Below, one piece after another: positions 1 through 11,213 of a stretch of DNA of 64,000 nt. The DNA comes from Selaginella tamariscina (taxonomy: Eukaryota > Streptophyta > Lycopodiopsida > Selaginellales > Selaginellaceae). The notes under the pieces were generated by a model, which worked only from the letters and a program-made list of their open reading frames with translations, had not been told where the DNA came from and ran no database searches. The stretch covers positions 563,336 to 627,335 of the forward strand of contig PUQB01000086.1 in the NCBI GenBank assembly GCA_003024785.1, written 5' to 3'. A program made the position numbers and the translations under genes. Within the stretch, counting starts at the first letter, position 1; the number at the start of each line of letters is the position of its first letter.

Positions 1-2070
1 TTTGTATGTGAATTATAGCCCAACATAATACACAGTTCTGCATGGTCTGAATCTTTTATCGACGCTCATCAGGAGAAACAAAAGCAAACCCTGGACTGCC
101 AAACACACAAGTGAGAAACAAAAGGAATAGTGCCATACCAGAATTGATAAGGAGTAGCATTCTGAACAGCTATAATTGAAAGTAGATTCTGTAAATAAAC
201 AGAAGTGGCAATTACTTCTGCCCAAAAACCACACGACATATTCTTAGCTTTCATCATACTCTTAACACACTCTTTCACAGTTCTCATTTTCCTTTCCACA
301 ACACCATTCTGACCTTTATCATATGACACAGACTTCTCTCTAAGTACACCTCTTTTAATAAGTAAGCTCTCAAACTCTTTGTTATTAAATTCAAAACCAC
401 AGTCAGATCTCATAGACTTAAGAACACATCCAGTTTCTCTCTGAACTAAATCAATCCAACTAAAAAATGTAGCAAATGTCTCGGACTTCTTACTTATAAA
501 TTTAACTGACACAAAACGAGAATAATCATCAACCATTAATAGAAAGTACTTTCTACCACTAATAGACACACATCTCATCTCACCTGATAAATCTACATGT
601 ACAAGTTGTAACACACAGTAGCTCTACGTGAAGCTTTCTTTGGTAGTGGTTTCTTACTCATTTTACCTAAAGCAGATCCTGAACATAGAATACTAGTGGG
701 AACAAACTTAGGCATTTAAGGTCTTTAACTAAATGGGCAACTTGCTTAACCCGAGAAATACTAGCATGCCCAAGTCTTAAATGCCATATTTTAAGAATAT
801 CTACATTTTGAACAGACACAGTACATGTTATAACTTTTGAATGTGGCACAAAATATAAGTCACCACTTCTAGAAGCTTTATACAAACACTTATCAAGTAA
901 AGATACACATGCATAATCTCTCTCAAATGAAATATATATACCGATTTCAAATAACTTACTAACAGACAAAAGATTACGAGAAGTTCTGGAACTAGCAATA
1001 CATCACAAAGCTCTTGCTGAAGTGGGGGAACATACACAATGCCATATCCAGACATTGCAATTGCATCACCACTAGCAGTGCCCACTTTCTATGAAATAGA
1101 CAAACATGTTAGATTCGTAAGCCAAGAAGCAAACCGAGTCATGTGGTGTGTGGCCCCACTATCTAGCCACACACCATTACAAGAAGAAACACCACGTGTG
1201 GCTAAGTGAGCAAAAACTCGAGAAAAACGCGGAGAAATAGGTTCTTTTCTGATTTTTGAACAGGATCTACAGCAGTAACACAATGAGCCTTGGTCTAACA
1301 CCACGAGTTGAGTTTCCACTAGAAGCATGAACAATAGCACATCTCTTTGGTTTAGAAGGACAATGCCCAATACCATCACAATTGTAACAAATAACATCCT
1401 CAGGAGCTTTGTATGGTCTTTAAAGGGAGCACGGGTAGCAAAGGCTTCAACATTTGAAGATGGTTCTCCCACCAGCTTGTCATGGATCTTTCGGGCTCGA
1501 TCAATTGCCTCTTGCTCTTGGAGTTCTTTGGCAACTTCATCAAGGGTTGGTGATATCTTGAAACTCACTCGTACATGATCATATTCCTTAGGAAGCCCAA
1601 TGACAAGGTACTCTGCAAGCTCCTGGGAAGTTTTTGGAGATCCGAGAACTACTAGCTTAGATGCAAGTCATTTGATCCTAACAATAAATCTGAAAGTGTC
1701 TCTCCCTCAGCTAAGACGGCATGGTTAAGCTCAGTAACTAAGGCTAGCTTAGAAGCCCAAGTAACCTACGCATAATTAGCTTGAATCCTGCATGCAATGC
1801 TCACATTAACATTGTTAGAGACAGTTTGCTTATCTTGATCATGAAGTCGTTTCATGATGACATTGCGAGCCTGATAATCGAGCTGTTGATACTTTGAAAC
1901 TTGCTTGTCATGTTCGGCCTTCTCTTCAGCAAAGGCATCTTCCTATGGTGGAAAGGTGCGGGATACTTGCCCTCCCCAAAGATTGAGCTTTGCAGACAGC
2001 TTATACCTCATGTCATTGAACCATGTATGTGCGTTGTCGTGAGAGAGTTTCTCTTCTTATGAAATCACCA
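1..2070 (-). pseudogene. Ty1/copia gag-pol fragment (gag, protease, integrase)
   Basis: Minus-strand remnant of a copia polyprotein that enters from the left window edge. Read from high to low coordinates it shows a gag-like helical region (about 2070-1250), a degenerate zinc knuckle beginning CYNCDGIGH near 1390, the aspartic protease motif LDSGATHHMT near 1170, the pre-integrase motif WHLRLGH near 770, and an integrase core (614-69) with HVDLSG, RSDCGFEF and VVERK carrying the three acidic residues. The blocks lie in different frames, so several frameshifts break it. Reverse transcriptase and RNase H would lie outside the window. I found no LTR or primer-binding site upstream, so its 5' boundary is unknown. 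Domain assignment follows conserved copia motifs. Confidence 0.85.
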
Positions 2071-2072
2071 TG

Positions 2073-2179
2073 TCTAAGATACAAGAATATTCACTGACTT
2101 GTTTATATCTAAGATACAAGAATATTCACTGACTTTGTTTATATCTAAGATACAAGAATATTCACTGACTTTGTTTATA
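2073..2179. repeat. Three-copy tandem repeat, 35-36 bp unit
   Basis: Units begin at 2073, 2108 and 2144 with TCTAAGATACAAGAATATTC. They are nearly identical, the first lacking one T. Each holds one GAATATTC palindrome. The repeat lies directly upstream, in minus-strand sense, of the gag remnant, so it may belong to that element's leader. Confidence 0.85.
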
Positions 2180-5100
2180 TCTAAATGATTTTCAGGCGGT
2201 GTACACAGGCACTCAATTAGAAACTAAATTAACTTATTTTGATAATGCAGTAAATCTATAAACTACTATAAACAACATGGCAAGCATGCAGATCTAAGAT
2301 CTACTACAAAAAAACATGATGGAATACTCCCTGTGTGAGAAGCCATGGAGGATTCTATCAAGAGAAGACACAATGGGATGTTCTTTCTCATGGGAAAGCC
2401 ACTTGAGGAGTTGTTGTGTCAATTGCCAATAGGAGAATGGAAGCATTATAGATGTGAGGAATTCTGCCTGTCCACTAGAAGATGCAATATTTGTGGAACG
2501 ATGCAATATGAGATATCTGTATGGAAGTTGGTGATTCCTGGTGAGCAGAACCTTGTGCAGCACTGGATATTGAGCGTCTCCCTCTCCCTTATCCAGCTCT
2601 CTTCTCCAAATCAATGCAGGAGACACAATTGCCTTTTGGAGAGAATGTCTAAGAACCTAAAAAATGTTGAGTAGATGAAAATTGAATATGTTTAGGAAAT
2701 AAACATGTGTATTATGCCTTCCATACCATGTTGTATATGGAGAAAGAAAGATTATATTCATATGCTAAATGTCTTAGTACAACATATATATATCACTAGC
2801 CTCCCGTAATCCCTGCTGACCTGTTGTCCACCTAACACGGGGTGTCGTCTGGTAATCTTAAACGTAAAACTGGTGCTAAAAGAAACACTACCGCCAGGCT
2901 TATAAACCAACCTCATCCTTTACCCATACACCGTGCGTCCCACTTCCGACCGATTATTCGAAGTTAACAGCAAGCTTGTATAATTCGTTTTTTGAGCATT
3001 ACCCAGACAAGAATGTCATTAAACGGAGGAGAAATCTAGAAACTAAAAGCTGATATATTCATATAAAACTGCATAAATATGAATATGACAAAGAATATAG
3101 GAAAATGTAACGAGGCCATTCTTTGTCTTTCCATATGCAACTACAGATTTTTAAGTATTTGAAGTGGAATGTTCAACACGTTAACAAGTCTAGTCAATGC
3201 GACAGGTCTTGCTTTTGTTCGTATTGACTACGGTGGTCAAGGTCGAGCACGGATTGTCGTGTGTGTGTGTGAGAGAGAGAGTGTGTGTGTGCACATAGCC
3301 ATGCATATCCGTACATACATATACCACGTACCTATACATATATATTAGTTTATTGTTTCTTCGATTGTCATCACAATGCTGCTCAAAGGTGCACCTTCAT
3401 TGAGTGCTCTAGGCACGGCCTTGTGAACGTGTTGGTATTCTTTTAAAAGATTGAAAGCCTGTAAAACTGCCCAACGGGCTTGGTTTTCCCTCTGCATATG
3501 GATCTAGTTAAGTGTGTTTGTGTGTGTGCGCAAGCATACATATACATCAACATCTACATGTTAACACTTTCAAGTATGCGTCATTCACGCACGCACGCCG
3601 CTGACAATCATTTTCTCAGTTACACTGAATCTCTTAGGTTTCAAGTCATCATAGAGTTTGAAAATTTCTTCATTACCTTTGCTTGAATCGTTCTATCATC
3701 AACTCTTGAGAAAAATCTAGTTGGTGTGCAATAGACCACTCCCTTGCATGCTCCTTCTTAGTCTTCTTAGTCAATGCCTTGTCAATAGAGAACGCTTCAC
3801 TGGTGATTCAACTTCATGCAGATGGAGCTACCATTCCTAACACTTCAAATCTTTGAACAATTTCAACCAATTGCTCAACCATGTTTGCATCACCACGCTT
3901 GCACCCCATAGCAATCCAATCTTGTTTTGCACAATCAAGTGCTGTATGCTTTCATCTTCAATCGCAATGAGAAATGATGAGAATGATCCCCATACATACT
4001 TTTCTATCATAGGCTTCCTCATGTAAGCTGCAAATTCCTTTGCATTGAAGGCTTTGAATTCATCCAGAGAGACTGCAGCCGTAGCTCAAACACGAAAAAA
4101 AAAGGATATAGCTATTTCAACAACTATTTAGAAAAACTAACTTATCTCGATTCGACTGCAATGTGTAAGGCAATGACGACGGATTGCAAGGCGGCAGCAA
4201 AAGTCCTAAACCATGACCCTAAACAATAACTCAATGGTTCCATCTAAGCGTAGATTACTTCATTGTTACATGTGGTGGCTTTCACTCTTACACGGAGGAT
4301 CATCTTGCAGCTATGGAAGTGAAAGAATTCATGTTGGGGTTTTAGTTGTAGCAACATGCCATACAATTGTTTATGCTCAAGATGCAAAAGGGCATTAGTA
4401 AGCCGAGGAACATATCAATGGCATAATCAACTTCAAACAAACACCACAAAGGGAGAAGTTTATTTGTGAATACACAGTATGTGTGTCATTCACTGTGTCT
4501 TAACATGGTCCTTTAGGAAGACATTTCTTAAGAAGTGATTTTTATTATCATGTAGAGTAGATGATTAGGAGGATAAGTGGTCCACATGGCTCTACAGGTG
4601 TGATAGTTAGCTCTAAAGATGAGGTTTTAGAGACTATTTAAATGCATCAAGGGCAAGAACAGCTAGCACCAATGACAAATTGATGAGGATGCTGTTATTC
4701 AACATCTTCTAAATCTTAATTTTCTTTAAAATGTTCACAATGGTGATAAGTTGCTAGAAGCTGTAATATAAGACAGTTCCAAGATTGGTGTTGAGAATTT
4801 TGTTAGTGTAGTGGTTGTGGGCAATACACAAACAAAGTAGTGTAGGATGTACAAGCTCATTTTCAAGCTAGCTAAAATCTTTGACCATGCTCACACATCT
4901 GAAGAAGCTCAAATAGATATATTATGCTTATTACATTCTTTTATCAAAATTTTGTATGAAGATTGGGATGGAAAAATTAGAACTTTCAAGGTTCTCAAAA
5001 ATAGCAATGCACTTCACTGAATGTTTGAGAGGCTTGGAATGCCCATGCTTTTTAAAGCTCGAGTTTGCATCCATGAATTTAAGTCAGTTCATATTTTCAA

Positions 5101-6419
5101 GAAAAGATGCCTTTGTGTCAGGTAAGTTACAATCTTATCTAAACATTTTATATATTGTTATTTCCCATTACCAATTGCATATCCCTTTCAGTATCTATGA
5201 AGTATATTAAACTTATATATATACATATATATATATGAATTCAAATATATGTATTATAATGTATAGTCAATACTTAATATATCCACATAATAATAGTATA
5301 TGTATATAAATATAAATACTAGTGTTCTAGGTGGTTTTTTTGTAGTTTTTTGAGGTGCTTAATTACTTGTGTTTTATAGGAATAGTAGCATGGTTCAAAG
5401 GAGTTGTGAATAATGCATGCAAGTATGTCTTACATGAGAGGGTTCAATTGAACATGCTATTTTGTTAAGCTACATCCCATTAACATATGGGTTGAAGTCA
5501 AGAGCTTTAGTCCAATTGCTTTGTTGGGAAGACTCAAGGCTATGGCGAGCAAGGGAGAATTGGCAAGGCAGAGCAATTTATGATCCACCCAATGAGATCA
5601 GGGAAGTTTGGGATGGGGTTATACGGATCTAAATCATACTTACCAACTACCACTTGTTTGCATTTGATGTGAGAAACGAATTGCATGTGGCTATAAGGTC
5701 GAGAGGACCCTTGCTTGCAATTTGCATAATTTAATATGGATGCAGCAATGGTTGAACTGAATTGCCCAAAGTGTGGTATTCACTTCACGGGAAATATCAT
5801 CTCCTTAACAGGGGATATGAAGAACCAACTACTTCTAATCCATTGGGATGGGTTCAACTCTACAAGGACAAGGCAATGAAAGAGCGATGCTCTTAATGCT
5901 AGAGTGCTCAACCCAGGATTGTTTGGATCTGTTGCTACTACAGAGACAATGGCTTGCGCCTATGTTTTGATGGAGCAAGTGCAGGTTGGTCAAGACGCAC
6001 TTGATCCATTCCTTGACATGTTGCTAGATGAGGTGCAAGAGCTTTTTGAAGATGGAGTATGGACACCAATTGACAATTGAGAATGATGAACATATGTTAA
6101 AGAGGTTCAAAATGCATGCCATATGCCTTGTTGTTTATGGTGATCATCCTGCCCAATGTGAAATATTGAAAATGTCAAATGGTGAGTATATATATATATA
6201 TATATTTTAAATAGTTGAATTCATTAAAGATCATTTCTTATGCCTTGTTGCAGGTGTCTTACTCCAATGACAAAGCTTGGCACCAACTAGAAACGCTCAA
6301 ACATCTTAGAAAACTCCATGCAACCAGCTCCAACAAGAACTCATGCATCACTAAAGTGAGATATTGAGCAAGTCAAACAAGCAGAACAAAGAAGTGTAGT
6401 AGCTTTGCAACAAGCTCAA
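2180..6419. other. Decayed AT-rich sequence, no supported gene
   Basis: Only short open frames without recognisable domains. Around 4700-5150 and 5480-6250 the plus strand shows stretches of protein-like sequence broken by stops, with an intron-like GTGAG...CAG interval at 6182-6253. These may be exons of a decayed gene or DNA transposon, into which the copia element at 6425 inserted. A purine/pyrimidine microsatellite sits at 3258-3292. I do not recognise any family here. Confidence 0.5.
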
Positions 6420-6424
6420 CGGGA

Positions 6425-6638
6425 TGTTGAGATATCCAGCGTGGAGTCCAAGCTGGAAGAGTTATATATGGTTTAGGCCATATATATCTTATGCCGTACA
6501 TACTTACGGAGAACTACCATATATGGAGAATTACCATATATGGTTATAAAGAAAATTGTATAAATAGGATTCAAAAATACAAAAACATAGGTTAGTTGAT
6601 ATTCGGCTCGGCTCGTGTTTTAACACCTTTTCACAACA
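6425..6638 (+). repeat. 5' LTR of copia element 1 (214 bp)
   Basis: Starts TGTTGAG, ends CAACA, and carries a TATA box TATAAATAGG at 6559-6568. It is almost identical to the first part of the 3' LTR. The preceding CGGGA is the target-site duplication. Confidence 0.95.
6559..6568 (+). promoter_or_regulatory. LTR TATA box
   Basis: TATAAATAGG lies about 80 bp before the 5' LTR end, the expected place for the retrotransposon promoter. The 3' LTR has it twice because of an internal duplication. Confidence 0.6.
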
Positions 6639-6725
6639 TGGTATCAGAGCCAAGAACAACAGTAGTTCAAGGGTCATAGGAAGAAAACCACGAGCAAGCG
6701 AATTGAAGAACAAGGCAATCAGCGG

Positions 6726-9692
6726 ATGGCCCTCATGGTAACCACTAACCTCAGTCCTTTCAAGGAAGAAAATATCCTTTGGTTGGACAGTTGTGCCAAT
6801 GTTCACTGTACTCCAGTATTTGCCGCTTTTAAGACATATCAGGCAATCCCAGTGGGAGAAGGAGTCTACACGAGAGATCATCGACCATTGAGCATTGCAG
6901 GAGTCGGGACAGTAGAGATTCAACTCCAGAATGGTGAGATTGTCGATCTTCGACAGTTCACTATGTCCCCACACTCAGCGAAACTCTTATCTCGGTTGGG
7001 AAGATAGTAGATGCAGGTTGGAAAGGTCAGATCGATAAGGACAAGATCACTTACACTGACAAGCAACCAACCAAGGCATCATCGGTTGGAAGACAGCATA
7101 GGCAACCATTCCCCAGTAAGGGCATCTGCTGTAAGACCACTCAACCTCTAGAATTAGTGCACACAGACGTGTGTGGACCAATGCATGTTCAGTCATTGAA
7201 CAGAAGGAGGTATTTTGTGACGTTTATAGATGATTATACTCGTTACACAGTGGTGAAATTCTTGATTAACAAATCAGAAGTAGCAGAAATGTTTCGGTTA
7301 TATAAGATTGCTGCAGAAAACGTGTGGCAGAATTTGAAAATCCGCGTACTTAGGAGTGATAGAGGTGGGGAGTATCAAGCAAGTGTGCTTAAGAAGTTGT
7401 GTGAAGAATCTGGGATTCAACAGCAGTTTACAGCCCCATACTCAGCTCAGCAAAATGGAGTGGCGGAAGAATGAATCGAACTCTAGTGGAGACGACAAGA
7501 TGCATGCTTATGCATGCAGGAACACCGCTCAATTATTGGGCAGAGGCCTTAAGCACAGCCAGCTACATCCGGAATCGACTTCCTGCAAGTAGCATTGGTG
7601 GAGAAGTTCCATTCACCCGATGGACTGGGAAGCGAGTCAGTTTGAAACACCTTCGTGTGTTTGGGTGCTTGGCATATGCACATGTTCCAAACGAACTCCG
7701 TCGTAAGTTGGAACAGAAGAGTAACATGTATATCATGGTGGGATATTGCCATGAGAGCAAGGCATATAGGCTTTACGATCCCACTCACCAGAAAATTGTT
7801 GTGAGCCGAGACGTTAAGTTTAATGAGGATATGCTTTACAAAGATAGGTTTACAGTTCAAGTTAATCCGACAGCTTATATTCTTGAGGAAGAGCAACCAC
7901 AGGATCCACCAGCACATGGGCATGATCCAGGGCAGATTGGGGAAGATCCAGGACTGCAGATTGCAGCAGATACAGATCTGAGTGAGGAGGAGCATGAAAG
8001 CGAGGAGGAGATTCCTCCACTTCAGCAAGCACCTTCGCAGGTACCTAATCCAGACCGACCCATCAACACAATCACGAGAAGTGGGAGAATTAGCTACAAG
8101 TCACGAAAGGCAAGAGAAGCTGATGAGTCTTCAACCTCCTTCTTCACCTCCAGGTATCCTCGGGAGCCCCGGACAGTGCATGAAGCTATGCAATCACAAG
8201 AGGCAGCAGAATGGAGGGCTGCCATGGAGGAGGAATATGCTTCTCTCCTCAAGAACCAGGTTTGGGAGCTTGTTACTCTTCCCCACGGTCGTCGCACTGT
8301 AAGTACCAAGTGGCTATTCAAGAAGAAGCTGGATGCACATGGCGAAGTACTCCGATACAAGGCTCGGTTTGTTGCACGAGGATTCTCACAAATCGCTGGA
8401 GTTGACTTCTATGAGACGTATTCACCAGTGGTGAAGATGGCTTCCATTCGTCTCATTCTTCGGATAGCAACTAGCTTGAATCTGGAAGTTCACCAGCTTG
8501 ATGTAAAGACTGCTTTCCTGTATGGAGAGCTGAAGGAGGAAGTCTACACTACACAGCCTGAGGGATTCGTGGTACAAGGACAAGAACACAACGTTTGTCG
8601 TCTTCGAAAGGCCCTGTATGGCTTGAAGCAGTCACCACGAGCCTGGTATGATCATGTAGACAGGTTTCTCACCTCCATCGGTTTCCAGAAGTCCACTGCA
8701 GATGGAAACGTATATGTCTTTCGACAGGGAGTGGACTTTGCATACCTGGCATTATATGTTGATGACAACATCATGGCTGCAGCCAGTTTCGGCTTGTTCA
8801 ATTCTTTGAACACCAGTTTCGATCTCAGTTTGAGATCTCCGCAGCCGGCGATCTATGCTATTGTTTGGGCATTCAGGTGTTCCGGGATAGAGCTGCAGGG
8901 GTGATTCAGCTATCTCAAGCACACTATGTGCAAGAGATACTTCAGAAGTATGACATGGCCGACAGCAACCCTGTCAGCACCCCCATGGACATACACACAC
9001 AACTTTCAAAAGATCAACAGCCGACGTCTGAGGAGGAGAGACGAGTCATGGCACAGGTTCCTTATAGGCAGATAGTTGGTTGTTTGTTATATCTAGCCAT
9101 TTCGACTCGACCAGACTTGGCTTTTGCAGTCGGAGTGGTTTCCAGGTTTGTAGAGAATCCAGGAGAGGCTCATTGGACAGCAGTCAAACGTATCTTACGA
9201 TACTTGCGAGGCACAGTCGGGTTTTGTCTCACATATTCAGCTAGTGGGAGCTCTACAGGAGATCACATGGTAATGGATCTAGTGGGTTTCACAGATTCAG
9301 ATTGGGCAGGAAACAGGGAGACTAGGAAGTCCACTTCAGGATATGTGTTTCTTCTGGATGATGGGCTTATCAGTTGGATGAGCAGACTGCAGCGAGTGAT
9401 TGCACTCTCCTCGATGGAGGCCGAGTACATTTCAGCAACAGAGGCAGCCAAGGAAGCAACATGGTTAATGAAGTTGTTGAAGGACATGGGAATTTCATTT
9501 CCAAGGCCAATCACAATATACTGTGACAGCACTAGTGCCATAGCTACTTCAGAGAACCCCAGACATCATGACAAAGTCAAGCATGTCGATGTGAAGTATC
9601 ACTTCATCCGACAAGAGGTTCGAGCCGGGAATATCAAACTCAAACATGTGTCTAGTATCGAGATGGTTGCAGATATTATGACCAAGCTTTGA
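6726..9692 (+). pseudogene. Copia pol: protease, integrase, RT, RNase H (frameshifted)
   Basis: Domains in order: a protease remnant LDSCANVHCT (the usual DSGA is DSCA); an integrase core starting HTDVCGPM, with RSDRGGEY as the second acidic motif; reverse transcriptase with KARFVARGF, VHQLDVKTAFLYG and YVDDN; RNase H with DSDWAG, SSMEAEY and CDSTSA, ending DIMTKL. A 1-nt shift at about 7470 interrupts the integrase at its third acidic residue. A second at about 8810 breaks the frame after the RT YVDD box. Gag and most of the pre-integrase zinc region are missing, which makes it shorter than an intact copia polyprotein. Inactive as it stands. Confidence 0.92.
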
Positions 9693-9757
9693 GCAGGGAT
9701 AGTTTCCAACGACACCGGTCTCGAATGACATCTTGAACTCTCACGGCTGAGTGGGAG

Positions 9758-10055
9758 TGTTGAGATATCCAGCGTGGAGTCCAAGCTGGAAGAGTTATAT
9801 ATGGTTTAGGCCATATATATCTTATGCCGTACATACTTACGGAGAACTACCATATATGGAGAATTACCATATATGGTTATAAAGAAAATTGTATAAATAG
9901 GATTCAAAAATACAAAAACATAGGTTAGTTGATATTCGGCTCGGCTCGTGTTTTAACACCTTATTAAGAAAATTGTATAAATAGGATTCAAAAATACAAA
10001 AACATAGGTTAGTTGATATTTGGCTCGGTTCGTGTTTTAACACCTTTTCACAACA
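9758..10055 (+). repeat. 3' LTR of copia element 1, with internal tandem duplication (298 bp)
   Basis: Matches the 5' LTR but is 84 bp longer. The segment from the TATA region to TTTTAACACCTT occurs twice, so TATAAATAGG appears at 9892 and 9976. The second copy differs at two positions. It is followed by the target-site duplication CGGGA. Confidence 0.93.
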
Positions 10056-10060
10056 CGGGA

Positions 10061-10898
10061 CACATGTGTTGGAGGAAAATCTAGATTGTAGAGATGGCAA
10101 ATTTGTATGTGTAAGTTCAACATTTTCTAGCTAGACTCTTGTGTAGTTGCTATAATATTTTCGTTTTTGTTTTGCAGTTTCTGTGTCATTCATCAGTGCA
10201 TCATTGATATTATGCACATGTTACTTCTTAATGCTTGCAAAAAAATCAACAAGCTCATTTTCCAGATGATCACAAAGCTAGGAGAGGAGAGAATTAAAAG
10301 CATTGTTAACACAGATCATGCCTAATGATGACTACTCAAGTTCCACTTGCTTCGGTTATTGGCAAGCTTCAAAACACAAGTATTTGTCGAGTGGTATCTT
10401 CAATATGTAGTTGTTGGGATGGTTTTAGAGGAGAAGATGCAAGTTACAAAGGTGCTAACTCAATTCGTGCATTTTTTTAAATTTTTTTTAAGGTATTATG
10501 GATGGATTAAGGAACTACTTTGTGTAACAAGTGAGTTATGCAATATAATATAGAAACATACATATGAGCATTTTAAAGCATGCTCTCAAGAGAGGCCATG
10601 TAGTGGATGATATGTACAACTTTGGAGATGCATCCAACACATGGTGATATGGGTTTGAAACAGGCTTTAAAGTTCTAAGCAAATCTAAGCAAAGCGGCAC
10701 ATGAGGTATGTTTTTATATTTCTCTCTTTTAGTTTGCATAAGAGTTTTTTTTTTAATCAATCTTGCAAATGATTTAATTGCAAGATGCCAATAATATATT
10801 GCCTCTAGAAAGGTTAAAGCGAGAACTCACCGAAGCTTTTGTGAAGCCAAAGGAAGTTAAAGCTTCTATATAAGCAATGGCATCCTTATTGTTAACAA
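10061..10898. other. Decayed sequence between two copia insertions
   Basis: Continuation of the sequence interrupted by copia element 1. Short plus-strand coding-like stretches are broken by stops, with poly-T tracts at 10470-10490 and 10745-10755. It resumes at 29582 beyond the nested insertions. No domain recognised. Confidence 0.5.
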
Positions 10899-10903
10899 AG
10901 GAT

Positions 10904-10994
10904 TGTTGAGCTGAAATCAAGGAGATGACAGCCTCAATCTCCGGCAGCTTCTTCGGCCGCTTTCAAGGCTTAACAGTCGCCAAGATATTTTCAA
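10904..10994 (+). repeat. 5' LTR of copia 2, left part (split by DNA transposon)
   Basis: Matches 29399-29489 in the intact 3' LTR. It ends with TATTTTCAA (10986-10994), the left copy of the 9-bp duplication made by the inserted DNA transposon. The LTR resumes at 18862. Confidence 0.95.
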
Positions 10995-11040
10995 GAGTCC
11001 CGACAAAAAGAGGGCTTCCGGGCTTCCGGGCTTGGACCCG

Positions 11041-11100
11041 GAATATTCTAAAGAATCTACCAGAATATTCTTAGAATATTCCTAAATATTCTTAGAATTT
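11041..11100. repeat. Left subterminal GAATATTC cluster
   Basis: GAATATTC palindromes at 11041, 11063 and 11074, plus partial copies, within about 60 bp of the left end. A similar cluster lies at the right end. Candidate transposase-binding sites; they also fit the heat-shock element pattern GAAnnTTC. Confidence 0.7.
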
Positions 11101-11213
11101 AGGATTTTGGCTCAGTTGGCAATTAACAACAAAAAATATTTAATCATAGCCATGTTTATACTGTATTATTTAAAGTTTTATTTCAACACCAAAGAGTTAC
11201 AATTCAACACTTG

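Larger units (their letters stand above)
6425..10055 (+). mobile_element. Ty1/copia retrotransposon, internally deleted, with both LTRs
   Basis: Both LTRs begin TGTTGAGATATCC and end CACAACA. The element is flanked by the 5-bp target-site duplication CGGGA (6420-6424 and 10056-10060). A primer-binding site TGGTATCAGAGC (initiator Met-tRNA type) follows the 5' LTR at 6639, and a polypurine tract (GAGTGGGAG) precedes the 3' LTR. The internal region is only about 3.1 kb because gag is absent: the coding sequence starts almost directly at the protease. The reading frame also has two frameshifts. The element is therefore non-autonomous. Confidence 0.95.

Noticed and set aside
2294-2674. Two overlapping open frames of about 110 codons on opposite strands
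   Set aside because: Neither has a recognisable domain, and the flanks give no promoter, splice or homology support.
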